Positions 44,508 through 53,639 of a stretch of DNA of 64,000 bases are shown here, piece by piece (within the stretch, counting starts at the first letter, position 1; the number at the start of each line of letters is the position of its first letter). The DNA lies in the NCBI GenBank assembly GCA_902595465.1, contig CACJQE010000007.1:1-64000 (forward strand), given 5' to 3'. The notes below the pieces were generated by a model, which was not told the origin of the DNA, made no database searches, and saw only the letters and a list, made by a program, of their open reading frames with translations. The translations under genes were made by a program, and so were the position numbers. Source of the DNA: an uncultured Pelagibacteraceae bacterium. Lineage in GTDB: Bacteria > Pseudomonadota > Alphaproteobacteria > Pelagibacterales > Pelagibacteraceae.

Positions 44508-45677
44508 ATGATTGAATTAGCAAAAGCATTAGATCGTTTAGGAACTGAAAGTGCATTTTCTGTTCTAGCAGAAGCAAAAAAATTAGAAGCACAAGGCAAA
44601 CCTATGATCCATTTAGGTCTAGGACAACCTGACTTTAAAACTCCAAAACATGTTGTTGAAGCTGCAAAAAAAGCTCTAGATGACGGTCATCATGGTTATG
44701 TTTTATCAAATGGAATTCCAGAATGTCGAGAAGCTGTCGCAAGATGGGTAAAGAGACTTTACAATGCTGATATTGATCCAAATAGAGTTTTAATAATGCC
44801 AGGTGGTAAACCTACAATGTATTATGCAATTACTTGTTATGGTGAACCAGGTGTTGAAATAATTCATCCAACTCCAGCTTTTCCAATTTATGAGTCAATG
44901 ATTAATTATTCTGGAGCAAAAGCTGTTCCATATGATTTAACTGAGGATAAAGATTTAAAATTTGATCCAGACAAAATTCTGTCTTTAATAACTGACAAAA
45001 CTAGACTTTTAATTCTAATAAATCCAAACAACCCAACTGGAAGCTTTGTTGAAAAACCTGCAATTGACTACTTAGCAAAAGAATTAGAAAAACATCCGCA
45101 GGTCACAATTTTAAGTGATGAAATTTATAGTAGACAAATTTTTGATTATAAAGAAATGCCGACTTTCTTTAATTATCCTAACCTAAGAGATAGATTAATT
45201 GTTCTTGAGGGTTGGAGTAAAGCATATTCTATGACTGGATGGAGACTTGGTTGGAGTTACTGGCCAGAGCATTTGGTTGAACATGTAAACAAACTTTTGA
45301 TTAATAGTGTATCATGTGTAAATGCAGCAGCCCAATATGCTGGTATAGCTGCATTAGATGGTCCAGAAGATTCTATTAAAGATATGTTAGACAAATTTAC
45401 ATTAAGAAGAAATTTAATTCACAAAGGATTAAATGATTTACCAGGAGTAGAGTGTAGTTTGCCGGGAGGAGCTTTCTATGCTTTTCCGAATATAAAAGGG
45501 ACTGGCATGAATGGATCTGAGTTTTGCAAAAAAGCTATGCATGAAGCTGGAGTTGCGATTGTTCCTGGCACTGCGTTTGGTAAAACTTGTAATGATTACG
45601 TTAGATTTAGTTTTGCCGCATCTAGAGATAATATAATGCAAGCCTTAGAAAATATAGGCAAGATGCTTTCTAAATAA
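44508..45677 (+). CDS. Pyridoxal-phosphate aminotransferase, class I (AspC/aromatic branch)
   Basis: 389 residues of fold-type I. MIHLGLGQPDFKTPKHV, MPGGKPTMYYAI and INPNNPTGSF are the usual blocks; ILSDEIYSRQIFD has the Asp that bonds the pyridine N and the Tyr; LEGWSKAYSMTGWRLGW contains the PLP Lys; and VRFSFAAS the substrate-carboxylate Arg. It could transaminate the oxo acids made by neighbouring hydroxyacid oxidases, such as glyoxylate or pyruvate, but its specificity cannot be read from sequence. A 90-base A/T-rich spacer precedes it. Confidence 0.92.
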   Translation: MIELAKALDRLGTESAFSVLAEAKKLEAQGKPMIHLGLGQPDFKTPKHVVEAAKKALDDGHHGYVLSNGIPECREAVARWVKRLYNADIDPNRVLIMPGGKPTMYYAITCYGEPGVEIIHPTPAFPIYESMINYSGAKAVPYDLTEDKDLKFDPDKILSLITDKTRLLILINPNNPTGSFVEKPAIDYLAKELEKHPQVTILSDEIYSRQIFDYKEMPTFFNYPNLRDRLIVLEGWSKAYSMTGWRLGWSYWPEHLVEHVNKLLINSVSCVNAAAQYAGIAALDGPEDSIKDMLDKFTLRRNLIHKGLNDLPGVECSLPGGAFYAFPNIKGTGMNGSEFCKKAMHEAGVAIVPGTAFGKTCNDYVRFSFAASRDNIMQALENIGKMLSK

Positions 45678-45714
45678 ACTGTATTTTTAATCAATATTTT
45701 TGTATTATTAAAGA

Positions 45715-47088
45715 ATGAACGAAACCGTCCAAGCAGAATTAAAAAAGATATTTAACGGAAGATTTTCTACCTCAGAGTCTACTCGTGCAAATTATGCAAG
45801 AGGGGAAGATACCTATAACCCAATATTATCAAAGGCAGTTGTATTTCCAGAAACTAATGAAGAAGTTTCAAAAATTCTAAAAATTTGTAACGAGCATAAA
45901 ATTCCAGTGGTTCCATTTGGAACCGGCACATCTCTTGAAGGTCATGTTGTTGGAAATCAAAATGGTATTACGATTTCTTTAGAAAAAATGAATAAAGTTT
46001 TAAGTGTAAATGCTGAGGATTTTGACTGCAGAGTGCAAGCAAATGTAACAAGAAAGCAATTAAATGAATATTTAAGAGAAGATGGAGTATTTTTTCCAAT
46101 AGATCCTGGTGCGGATGCTGCACTCGGTGGAATGGCATCTACTTCAGCATCAGGAACAATGGCAGTGAAATATGGAACAATGAGAACAGTAATTTCTGGC
46201 TTAACAGTTGTTTTACCAAATGGAGACATAATTAAAACTGGTGCAAGAACTAAAAAAACTTCTGCGGGATATAACTTAACTAATTTGTTTATTGGATCTG
46301 AGGGAACATTAGGAATTATTACAGAAGTTCAATTAAGACTATCACCAATACCTGAAAGCATAATGAGTGCAGTTTGTTATTTTCCAGATTTAGACTCAGC
46401 AGTAAAGACAGCGCAAGAAGTTATTCAGTATGGTGTTCCAATTGCAAGAATTGAAATGTTAAACAAAGACCAAATGGAAATTAGCATTAAATATTCAAAG
46501 CTAGAAAACATCAAAGCATCACCAACTTTATTCTTTGAATTTCATGGAAGTGAGCTATCGAATAATGAGTCTATTAAAATTGTAGAAGAACTATCAAAAA
46601 ATAATGGTGGAAGTGATTTTCAATGGGCATCTTCTCCGGAAGAACAAAAAATACTTTGGAAAGCAAGACATGATGTTTATTATTCAGTAAAAGCTTTAGG
46701 TCATGATATGAAAGTTTACTCTACAGATGTTTGTGTACCAATTTCGAAGTTAGTAGAGTGTATTTCGTGGGCAGAAAAAGAGGTTAAAAAGTTAGGTCTA
46801 ACTGCACCGATGGTTGGTCATGTTGGGGATGGAAATTTTCATTCTATAATATTGTATGATCCTGATGATGAAGAAAAACAAAAAAAAATTAGGCAGTACA
46901 GCGATGATTTAATTAACAAAGCTTTAGAGTTAGAGGGAACAATTACAGGAGAACATGGAATTGGTCTTCAAAAAAAACATTACTTATTAAGAGAGCATCC
47001 AGATAATTTGCCAGTAATGAAAGCTATTAAAAGAAGCATTGATGTAAACAACATCATGAATCCTGGTAAGGTTTTTGATCTAAATTAA
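45715..47088 (+). CDS. FAD-linked oxidase, GlcD / D-lactate dehydrogenase type
   Basis: 457 residues. The PCMH-type FAD domain covers the first ~220: VVPFGTGTSLEGHVV, PGADAALGGMASTSASGTMAVKYG, LTVVLPNGDIIKTG, and GYNLTNLFIGSEGTLGIITE. The C-terminal cap has VGHVGDGNFHSII with the metal-binding His residues, and GEHGIGLQKKHYL and NIMNPGKV close. It likely oxidises D-lactate, glycolate or D-2-hydroxyglutarate. No glcE or glcF partner is adjacent, which favours a single-subunit D-2-hydroxyacid dehydrogenase over glycolate oxidase. Confidence 0.9.
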   Translation: MNETVQAELKKIFNGRFSTSESTRANYARGEDTYNPILSKAVVFPETNEEVSKILKICNEHKIPVVPFGTGTSLEGHVVGNQNGITISLEKMNKVLSVNAEDFDCRVQANVTRKQLNEYLREDGVFFPIDPGADAALGGMASTSASGTMAVKYGTMRTVISGLTVVLPNGDIIKTGARTKKTSAGYNLTNLFIGSEGTLGIITEVQLRLSPIPESIMSAVCYFPDLDSAVKTAQEVIQYGVPIARIEMLNKDQMEISIKYSKLENIKASPTLFFEFHGSELSNNESIKIVEELSKNNGGSDFQWASSPEEQKILWKARHDVYYSVKALGHDMKVYSTDVCVPISKLVECISWAEKEVKKLGLTAPMVGHVGDGNFHSIILYDPDDEEKQKKIRQYSDDLINKALELEGTITGEHGIGLQKKHYLLREHPDNLPVMKAIKRSIDVNNIMNPGKVFDLN

Positions 47089-47099
47089 TCTAAAATAAA

Positions 47100-48053
47100 A
47101 TGAAAAAAATTTTAATCACAAGAAGGCTTTTAAGATCTTGTGAGGATAAAGCTAAAGAATTATTTGATGCTAACTTTAATTTAAATGATGAACTCTACTC
47201 TCAAAAGAAGCTAATAGAGATGAGTACAGGCTGTGATGGTATTTTATCAGCTTTAACAGATAAGCTCGATGCAGATACAATTAATCAATTACCTGATAGT
47301 ATTAAAATTATATCAAATTTTGCAGTAGGTTTTGGAAATATAGATTTAGAAGCCGCAAAGAAAAGAGCGATCGCAGTTACGAATACTCCGGATGTTTTAA
47401 CCGATGCAACAGCTGAAATAGGAATGCTGTTAATATTAGGTGCTTGTAGACGAGCTGCCGAAGGTATCGAAAGTGCTAGAGACGGTGGATGGAAGTGGTC
47501 TGCAGATTACTTAATTGGAAAGCAATTAACAGGTGCCAGATTAGGAATACTTGGTATGGGAAGAATTGGACAAAAAATCGCTAAGGTTGCTAAATCTTTA
47601 GGAATGATCATTCATTATCATAATAGATCTAAGTTAAGTGAAGAAAAAGAAAACGGAGCTACTTACCATAATAATTTAAAAGACTTACTTTCAGTATCAG
47701 ATGTATTATCTGTTTGTTGTCCAGCCTCAAAAGAAACAGTTAATATGATCAATAAAGATACAATTGAATATTTACCTAAAGGAGCAATTGTTACAAACGT
47801 TGCAAGAGGAGATATAATTGAAGATGAAGCTTTAATAGATGCCTTAGAAAGAAGAAAAGTTTATGCAGTTGGGTTAGATGTTTACAAGAATGAGCCAAAT
47901 TTAAATCCTGGATATCTTAAACATAAAAGCGCTTTTATTCTTCCCCACTTAGGTAGCGCAACAAAAGAAACTAGAACTGCAATGGCTAATTTAGCAATAG
48001 ATAATATCGATGAGTTTTTTAAAACAGGCAGGTGCAAAAACAAAGTTAATTAA
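47100..48053 (+). CDS. NAD(P)-dependent D-2-hydroxyacid dehydrogenase (glyoxylate/hydroxypyruvate reductase-like)
   Basis: 317 residues. LGILGMGRIGQKIAKVAKS is the dinucleotide motif, VTNVARGDIIEDEAL contributes the catalytic Arg, GLDVYKNEPNL the Glu, and LPHLGSATKETRTAMANLA the His. The opening KKILITRRLLRSCEDKA and IISNFAVGFGNIDLEAAKKR are typical of glyoxylate reductases. It would interconvert glyoxylate and glycolate or hydroxypyruvate and glycerate. It follows the GlcD-like gene after 11 bases, so the two are probably co-transcribed. Confidence 0.92.
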   Translation: MKKILITRRLLRSCEDKAKELFDANFNLNDELYSQKKLIEMSTGCDGILSALTDKLDADTINQLPDSIKIISNFAVGFGNIDLEAAKKRAIAVTNTPDVLTDATAEIGMLLILGACRRAAEGIESARDGGWKWSADYLIGKQLTGARLGILGMGRIGQKIAKVAKSLGMIIHYHNRSKLSEEKENGATYHNNLKDLLSVSDVLSVCCPASKETVNMINKDTIEYLPKGAIVTNVARGDIIEDEALIDALERRKVYAVGLDVYKNEPNLNPGYLKHKSAFILPHLGSATKETRTAMANLAIDNIDEFFKTGRCKNKVN

Positions 48054-48159
48054 CAATCTCAAGTTGTAATTTGCTATTTAAAATTATTCTAACTTTCTAG
48101 ACATATTTTTTATTTCAATTTAAGATTTGTTTATAAAAAAAAATTTAGAGAGGTAAATA

Positions 48160-49221
48160 ATGAAAGCACAGGTTTTACATAAGTATGACCCAGAAATGAA
48201 AGCAGATGTTTGGGTCAGAGGTGAAGAATTACCAAATCCTAAAATTGAGAAAGCAAGCGATGTCATTGTTAAAATTGGGGCTGCAGGTGTTTGTAGAACT
48301 GATTTGCATATCATTGAAGGAGTTTGGAAGCACATTACAGATCAAAATAACGATCTATTGCCTATGGTTATGGGACATGAGAACGCTGGATGGATAGAGG
48401 AAGTAGGTAAAGATGTTACAGGATTTAAAAAAGGTGATGCAGTTATTTTACACCCTAAAGTTTCTGGCACAGGAGGAACATGCTTGGATTGTAGAAGAGG
48501 AAACGATATGCATGCTGAAGATCCGATTTTTGCAGGTTTGAATGTTAAACACGGAGGGTATTCAGAATTACTTCAAACTAGTGTTAGAAATTTAATAAAA
48601 ATTCCAAAAGTTTTAGGTCCAATAGATGTTGCACCATTTTCGGACGCAGGCTTAACTGCTTACAGAGTTGTAAAAAAAGCTACAAGACACCTTTTGCCAG
48701 GAGAAAATTGTGTAATCATAGGTGCTGGTGGATTAGGACATATAGCAATTCAATGTATGAAAGCAATGTGTGCTGCAAATATTATTGTTGTTGAAAAAGC
48801 AAAAGCACCTTTAGATCATGCAATGGAGCTCGGAGCTGACCATGGTGTTCTAATAGATGGTAATGAAATTGAAAAAGTAAAAGAACTTACAAAAGGTAAA
48901 GGAGCAGAGGCTGTTATAGATTTTGTTGGTGAAAAGGGTTCTACGCCAATGGGAATTAAGATGACAAAAGCAACTGGGACTTTTTACATTGTAGGTTACG
49001 GAGAAGAGATAAGGGTTTTGGCAATCGATATGATTGATCAAGAAAAAAGTATAGTTGGAAGCTTAGTAGGTACGTGGGCTGAATTATATGAATTAATGGA
49101 ACTAGCTGATAAAGGTTTAGTAAAACTTTCAATGAAAGAATACAAACTTGAAGAAGCTAATAAAGCACTACACGATTTAAATGATGGTAAGATTAAAGGT
49201 CGTGCAGTGTTAGTTCCATAA
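48160..49221 (+). CDS. Zinc-type NAD(P)-dependent alcohol dehydrogenase
   Basis: 353 residues of the medium-chain dehydrogenase family. The catalytic-zinc Cys is in GAAGVCRTDLHIIEG, and the GHENAGWIEEVGKDV motif is intact. The coenzyme part contains VIIGAGGLGHIAIQCMKAM. The structural-zinc lobe, normally four Cys, reads GTGGTCLDCRRGNDMHAED, so it keeps only two Cys plus a nearby His. Substrates may be short-chain alcohols, glycols or methylated alcohols. A clear SD (GAGAGG) precedes the start, and the next gene is an ABC binding protein after 24 bases. Confidence 0.9.
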   Translation: MKAQVLHKYDPEMKADVWVRGEELPNPKIEKASDVIVKIGAAGVCRTDLHIIEGVWKHITDQNNDLLPMVMGHENAGWIEEVGKDVTGFKKGDAVILHPKVSGTGGTCLDCRRGNDMHAEDPIFAGLNVKHGGYSELLQTSVRNLIKIPKVLGPIDVAPFSDAGLTAYRVVKKATRHLLPGENCVIIGAGGLGHIAIQCMKAMCAANIIVVEKAKAPLDHAMELGADHGVLIDGNEIEKVKELTKGKGAEAVIDFVGEKGSTPMGIKMTKATGTFYIVGYGEEIRVLAIDMIDQEKSIVGSLVGTWAELYELMELADKGLVKLSMKEYKLEEANKALHDLNDGKIKGRAVLVP

Positions 49222-49245
49222 TTAACAACAAAGAGAGGAAAAAAG

Positions 49246-50781
49246 ATGAAGACAATAAAAACTTGCGTAACCGCTCTAATATCAGCTTTGTTGGTATTTA
49301 GTCCTGTTGCGTATGCTGATAAGTGGAGTGATCAGTTTCCACATATCAAAGCAACTGGGGATATTCCTGGTGATTGTTCTTACGAGTCTATGTCTAAGAA
49401 AAACTATAAAGGCAAGACGCTTAAGATTAATACACATGCTGTACCAGTCATGGGAGAGCCAACAGCTCTACATGCTGAGCAGTTCGCTAAACTTACTGGA
49501 GCAAAAGTTGATGTTACTCATACACCAGCAGGTGACTTATATGCGAAAGCAATGGTACCATTTCAAGCTGGACAAGCTCCATATGACATCGTGTTTGGAT
49601 TTTCAAACTTCATTAACGATTGGAGAAGATACTTAGAGCCAGTTCCAAAGAAATACGTTGAGATGAAACAAATGAAAGACGTTACTCCATCGCATATTGG
49701 CGTAGCATCTTGGGATGGTGTTATGTATCAGTTTCCGGTTGATGGGGACAGACATTATCTAAAATATAGAAAAGATGTAATTGATAATCCTGAGTACCAA
49801 AAACAATATAAGGAAGCTACTGGTAAAGAGTTAAAGGTACCAACAACTTGGAAAGAATATGGAGAAATGGCCGCTTATTTCAATGGATGGGATTGGGATG
49901 GTGATGGTGAGAAAGAATATGGATCAGCAGAAGTTATGAAAAAAGATGACCTAATGTATGCTGCTTTCTATTCAAGATCTGCTGCTTATTCTAAAAATCC
50001 AAAAACACCTGGTGGTTTTTTCTTTGATTTAGAAACTATGGAACCACTAATTAACAATCCAGGTTTTGTTGAAGCATTAACAGATTGGGTTGCTGCAACT
50101 AAATATGTTCCTCCAGGAGGAATAAATTTTGGTTTAGGTGATGAAATTGGATCATTTGGTGGAGGACAAACTCTGTTTAGTTTTTCATGGGATGATGCAT
50201 TTGTTGCTGCCATGCAACCAGATAGTCCAATAAACAATAAAGTTGGTGCTGCACAGTTACCAGGAGCTACAAAAGTTTGGAACAGAAAAACTAACTCTTG
50301 GGATGAAGGCTTTAACCAAGCTCCTTTCTTCGTGTGGGGATGGGCAGTTGGAGTAGCTAAGAAAAGTAAAGAGAAAGAAATGGCTTTCGATTACCTATGT
50401 TTCTTTGCTAACGAAGCTAACCACCAAGCAGATATTGGAATTGGTAGATTTGGTGTAAACCCATTTAGAAATGATGACTTTAAAGTTGATGTATGGACAC
50501 AAATTGGTTGGGATAAAGATATTGCTCAATCATATGTTGATACTCTTGCACAAATGGAACAAAGTAAAAATAGAGTATTTCCATTAAGAGTTCCTGGAAC
50601 TTTTGAGTTTAATGCTGCATTGGCTACTGCTGCTGCAAAAGCATTAGCTGGTCAATTATCTCCACAAGCTGCTTTAGACGAAGCTGCTAAACAGTGGGAA
50701 GATATACTTAACAGAGTAGGAAAAGATAACGTAAGAAAAGCCTATGCTGTTGGTGTAGCAATGGAAGATAATAAGCAATAA
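49246..50781 (+). CDS. ABC transporter periplasmic binding protein, GlpV/sugar type
   Basis: 511 residues with a signal peptide ending SPVAYA. The mature protein is a family-1 solute-binding protein with long C-terminal region: LKINTHAVPVMGEPTALHAEQFAKLTG, DIVFGFSNFINDWRR, LKVPTTWKEYGEMAAYFNGWDWDG and FSFSWDDAFVAAMQPDS. The DWDGDGEKEY stretch (49891-49920) is a Ca-loop-like DxDxDG. Together with two permeases and two ATPases downstream, it resembles the rhizobial GlpV glycerol-uptake binding protein, which would fit glycerol or another small polyol. A hairpin follows its stop. Confidence 0.88.
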   Translation: MKTIKTCVTALISALLVFSPVAYADKWSDQFPHIKATGDIPGDCSYESMSKKNYKGKTLKINTHAVPVMGEPTALHAEQFAKLTGAKVDVTHTPAGDLYAKAMVPFQAGQAPYDIVFGFSNFINDWRRYLEPVPKKYVEMKQMKDVTPSHIGVASWDGVMYQFPVDGDRHYLKYRKDVIDNPEYQKQYKEATGKELKVPTTWKEYGEMAAYFNGWDWDGDGEKEYGSAEVMKKDDLMYAAFYSRSAAYSKNPKTPGGFFFDLETMEPLINNPGFVEALTDWVAATKYVPPGGINFGLGDEIGSFGGGQTLFSFSWDDAFVAAMQPDSPINNKVGAAQLPGATKVWNRKTNSWDEGFNQAPFFVWGWAVGVAKKSKEKEMAFDYLCFFANEANHQADIGIGRFGVNPFRNDDFKVDVWTQIGWDKDIAQSYVDTLAQMEQSKNRVFPLRVPGTFEFNAALATAAAKALAGQLSPQAALDEAAKQWEDILNRVGKDNVRKAYAVGVAMEDNKQ

Positions 50782-50794
50782 TTTTGTAAAACTT

Positions 50795-50820
50795 GTGGCC
50801 GTTTTTTAACGGCCACATTT
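50795..50820 (+). terminator. Hairpin between binding-protein and permease genes
   Basis: GTGGCCGTT (50795-50803) pairs with AACGGCCAC (50808-50816) around a TTTT loop, a 9-bp stem followed by ATTTTAAAATAA. The T-run is short, so it probably acts as a partial terminator or as a 3' mRNA stabiliser that leaves more binding-protein message than permease message. Confidence 0.75.
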
Positions 50821-50842
50821 TAAAATAATCCAAAAAAAAATT

Positions 50843-51709
50843 ATGAATTTTAAACACAAGTTTGTTTTTTTATTCCCAGGATTGTTTGTACTTATTGGAA
50901 TTTTAATTTTTCCAATTATTTTTACTATTAGATTAAGTCTTTCTGGATGGAATAGTTATACACCAGAAATGAACTTCATAGGCATTACGAATTATATAAG
51001 GTTATTTACTGATGACCCGAGGTTTTGGGAGTCTTTTTTTAGGCTAAGTTTTTTATCAGTAACTACAGTTATTCTTCAATATGTTATCGGATTTGCTTTA
51101 GCGATGATGGTTTGGAGAGAAATAAAATTTAAAAGATTTTTTAGAGTAATTTTTCTAGTACCAATGATGACAACTCCAGTAATAATGACAGTTATTTGGA
51201 GAACATTTTTTCATGAGTCACTAGGTCCTGTAAATGATTTGTTAGGTGGATTAGGAGTAAAACCTATTTTATGGTTGAGTGATCCAGTTATTGCAAAGTT
51301 TACTGTTATAATTGTTGAAGTTTGGCAATGGACACCGTTTATGTTTTTACTATTACTAGCTGGACTTTTGTCACTTCCAAAAGAACCCTTTTTGGCAGCC
51401 GCTATAGATGGAGCAAGTCCATTTAGAAAATTTGTTTATGTAACTTTTCCTTTGATGGCTCCAATATCAATTGGGGCAATAATAATAAGACTTATCGAGG
51501 CTTCAAAAATAATGGATACAGTATTTGTTTTGACTTCAGGAGGACCAGGAACTGCAACTGAGACGTCAAGTTTTTATATTTATATTAAAGGATTAAGAGA
51601 ATTTCAGATGGGGTATGCAGCAACCTTATCTTTCACTTATCTTGTCATAATGATTATCAGTTTAACGATAATAGCTAAAGTATTAACCAAATTAATGATC
51701 AAAGAATAA
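50843..51709 (+). CDS. Carbohydrate/polyol ABC transporter permease 1 (GlpP/UgpA-like)
   Basis: 288 residues with six TM helices. FLFPGLFVLIGILIFPIIFTI is the first helix, and the EAA loop is DGASPFRKFVYVTFPLMAP (about 190-208), the contact site for the ATPase. The membrane topology and order (after the binding protein, before a second permease) are those of sugar-type importers. A single base-pair-tight arrangement, two bases to the next gene, implies one transcript. The binding-protein family suggests polyols, though the substrate is unproven. Confidence 0.92.
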   Translation: MNFKHKFVFLFPGLFVLIGILIFPIIFTIRLSLSGWNSYTPEMNFIGITNYIRLFTDDPRFWESFFRLSFLSVTTVILQYVIGFALAMMVWREIKFKRFFRVIFLVPMMTTPVIMTVIWRTFFHESLGPVNDLLGGLGVKPILWLSDPVIAKFTVIIVEVWQWTPFMFLLLLAGLLSLPKEPFLAAAIDGASPFRKFVYVTFPLMAPISIGAIIIRLIEASKIMDTVFVLTSGGPGTATETSSFYIYIKGLREFQMGYAATLSFTYLVIMIISLTIIAKVLTKLMIKE

Positions 51710-51711
51710 CT

Positions 51712-52560
51712 ATGAGCAAACTTTACACTTTTCTTAAATATTTTTTTATTACATTTTGGACTGTATTTGTTGTTGCACCATTTCTGTGGGCTGTATCAAC
51801 ATCTTTTAAAGACTTCCAATCTGTAAATAGTAAAGTGACTTATATTCCTTGGTTAGACTTCGAACCAACATTGGAGGGTTGGAGAGTTTTAATTAAGTCT
51901 CCTGCGAAAGGTGGAGTAGATATTGTTGAGCCTTATTTTAATAGTATTTTTGTAACCTGTACTGCTAGTTTAATAAGTATTGTTCTTGGTACTCTTGCTG
52001 CTTATGCTCTATCAAGATTTACCTTTAAAGCTGGATTTGTAAGAAACAACGATATTACTTTTTTCTTCATTTCACAAAGAATCATGCCTCCAATTGTATT
52101 ATCAATTCCTTTCTTTATTTTTCTAAGCACAATAGGATTGCTTGATAGTTTATTAGGTCTAGTGGTCGTATATATCGTTTTATTGATGCCAATTGCTGTT
52201 TGGATTATGGTAGATTTTTTTAATCGAGTTCCAAAAGAATTAGATGAGACTGCATTAATTGATGGGTGTAATCCCTATCAAGCTTTCTATAAAGTTGTTT
52301 TACCAAATTCAATACCTGGTTTAATTGTTGCAGGAATGTTTTGTATTATTTTTGGATGGATAGATTTCTTTTTTGCATTTATTTTAACATTTACTGAAGT
52401 ACAATTGTTACCTGTAAAAGTCGTTGCACTTAATTCATCAATAACACCATGGTGGAGCCTCTCGGCATCAGCTTTAGTCTCAGTTGCACCATTAATAATC
52501 GTTGCATTTATAGTTGAGAGATATTTATCAAAAGGAAATTTATCAGGAGCATTAAAATAA
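51712..52560 (+). CDS. Carbohydrate/polyol ABC transporter permease 2 (GlpQ/UgpE-like)
   Basis: 282 residues, six TM helices. FFITFWTVFVVAPFLWAVSTSFKD is typical of second permeases, and the EAA loop is LDETALIDGCNPYQAFYKVVLP followed by NSIPGLIVAG. It forms the heterodimeric pore with the preceding permease. Its stop overlaps the start of the next ATPase gene by one base. Confidence 0.92.
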   Translation: MSKLYTFLKYFFITFWTVFVVAPFLWAVSTSFKDFQSVNSKVTYIPWLDFEPTLEGWRVLIKSPAKGGVDIVEPYFNSIFVTCTASLISIVLGTLAAYALSRFTFKAGFVRNNDITFFFISQRIMPPIVLSIPFFIFLSTIGLLDSLLGLVVVYIVLLMPIAVWIMVDFFNRVPKELDETALIDGCNPYQAFYKVVLPNSIPGLIVAGMFCIIFGWIDFFFAFILTFTEVQLLPVKVVALNSSITPWWSLSASALVSVAPLIIVAFIVERYLSKGNLSGALK

Positions 52561-53639
52561 TGAATTTAATTGGAGAGAAAATTTCTTATAAACCTGATGA
52601 GCAGTTTCATTTAAACGATGTCTCATTTAATTTTAAAAAAGGAAATTTGTATACCATTTTAGGTAGGACTTTATCTGGCAAGACTACACTTTTAAAAACA
52701 ATTGCTGGATTATTAAATCCAGATCAAGGCTCAATTTCTTTTGAGGAAAAAGACTTTATTAAAATACCAGTTTGGGAAAGAAACGTTGCTATGGTTTATC
52801 AACAATTCATTAATTATCCTCACTTAAATGTTTATGAAAACATAACTTTTCCATTAAAACAAAGAAAATTAAGTCCTGAGCAAATAAAAAAAGATGTAGA
52901 TGAAGCTCTAAAAACTGTTGGATTAGTTGGATTTGAAAATAGAAAAATTCAGGAATTATCTGGTGGACAGCAACAAAGAGTTGCGCTTGCAAGATCACTT
53001 GCAAAAAAAGCAAAAATTTTATTGCTAGACGAACCGTTAGTTAATTTAGATTATAAACTTAGAGAGCAGTTAAGAGAAGAATTTAAAAGAATTTTCTCAG
53101 AAGGACTGTCCCAAGATACAATTTTAATTTATTCAACAACAGATCCCCAAGAAGTAATGGAACTAAATGGAGAAGTAATTGTTTTAGATGAAGGGAAGGT
53201 ATTACAAAAAGGGCCTGCCAAAGAGATTTTTGAAAATCCATCTAATTTAAAAGTTGCAGAAATATCAAATGATCCACCAATGAATGTTCTGAAGGGTTCA
53301 AAAAATTCAAAAAATCTAAATTTTGAGAATATTTCTTTAGAAATTCCAAATCATTTTAAAAATTTAGAAGATAGAGATTATAATTTTGGAATTAGAGCTT
53401 CAGAAATTAAACTTGATGAGAATGGTGAAGAATTCGAAATAGAATTAGCAGAAATAAGTGGGTCAGAAACATTGCTCCACCTAAAAAGAGGAAACTCAAA
53501 AATAATTGCCTTAATCGAGGAAGTAATGAATTTTAAAATACACGAGAAAGTAAAAATAAATTTTAATGCAAATAAGTTTTATGCTTTTGGAGAAGATGAA
53601 AAATTAGTTTCATCGCCATATGGAGGAACAAATGGCTAA
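52560..53639 (+). CDS. ABC ATPase 1 (GlpS-like), lacking the switch histidine
   Basis: 359 residues: a nucleotide-binding domain (~1-235) and a C-terminal TOBE-like domain. Walker A GRTLSGKTT (35-43), Q-loop VYQQFINYP, canonical signature LSGGQ (133-137), Walker B ILLLDEP (153-159). Where the switch His is normally found (VTHD), it reads YSTTDP, with Thr194 in its place. The pairing with a second ATPase in the same operon and the sequence NVAMVYQQFINYPHLNVYENI match the GlpS member of the rhizobial glycerol importer. It overlaps the next gene by eight bases. Confidence 0.9.
   Translation: MNLIGEKISYKPDEQFHLNDVSFNFKKGNLYTILGRTLSGKTTLLKTIAGLLNPDQGSISFEEKDFIKIPVWERNVAMVYQQFINYPHLNVYENITFPLKQRKLSPEQIKKDVDEALKTVGLVGFENRKIQELSGGQQQRVALARSLAKKAKILLLDEPLVNLDYKLREQLREEFKRIFSEGLSQDTILIYSTTDPQEVMELNGEVIVLDEGKVLQKGPAKEIFENPSNLKVAEISNDPPMNVLKGSKNSKNLNFENISLEIPNHFKNLEDRDYNFGIRASEIKLDENGEEFEIELAEISGSETLLHLKRGNSKIIALIEEVMNFKIHEKVKINFNANKFYAFGEDEKLVSSPYGGTNG

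Noticed and set aside
49307-49636. Plus-strand frame overlapping the ABC binding protein
   Set aside because: Out-of-frame shadow inside a well-supported binding-protein gene.
49891-49920. DWDGDGEKEY Ca-loop-like stretch in the ABC binding protein as a full EF-hand
   Set aside because: Matches DxDxDG only; the twelfth position is Ser, not Glu. Such loops are common in this binding-protein type, so it is noted in the gene entry only.
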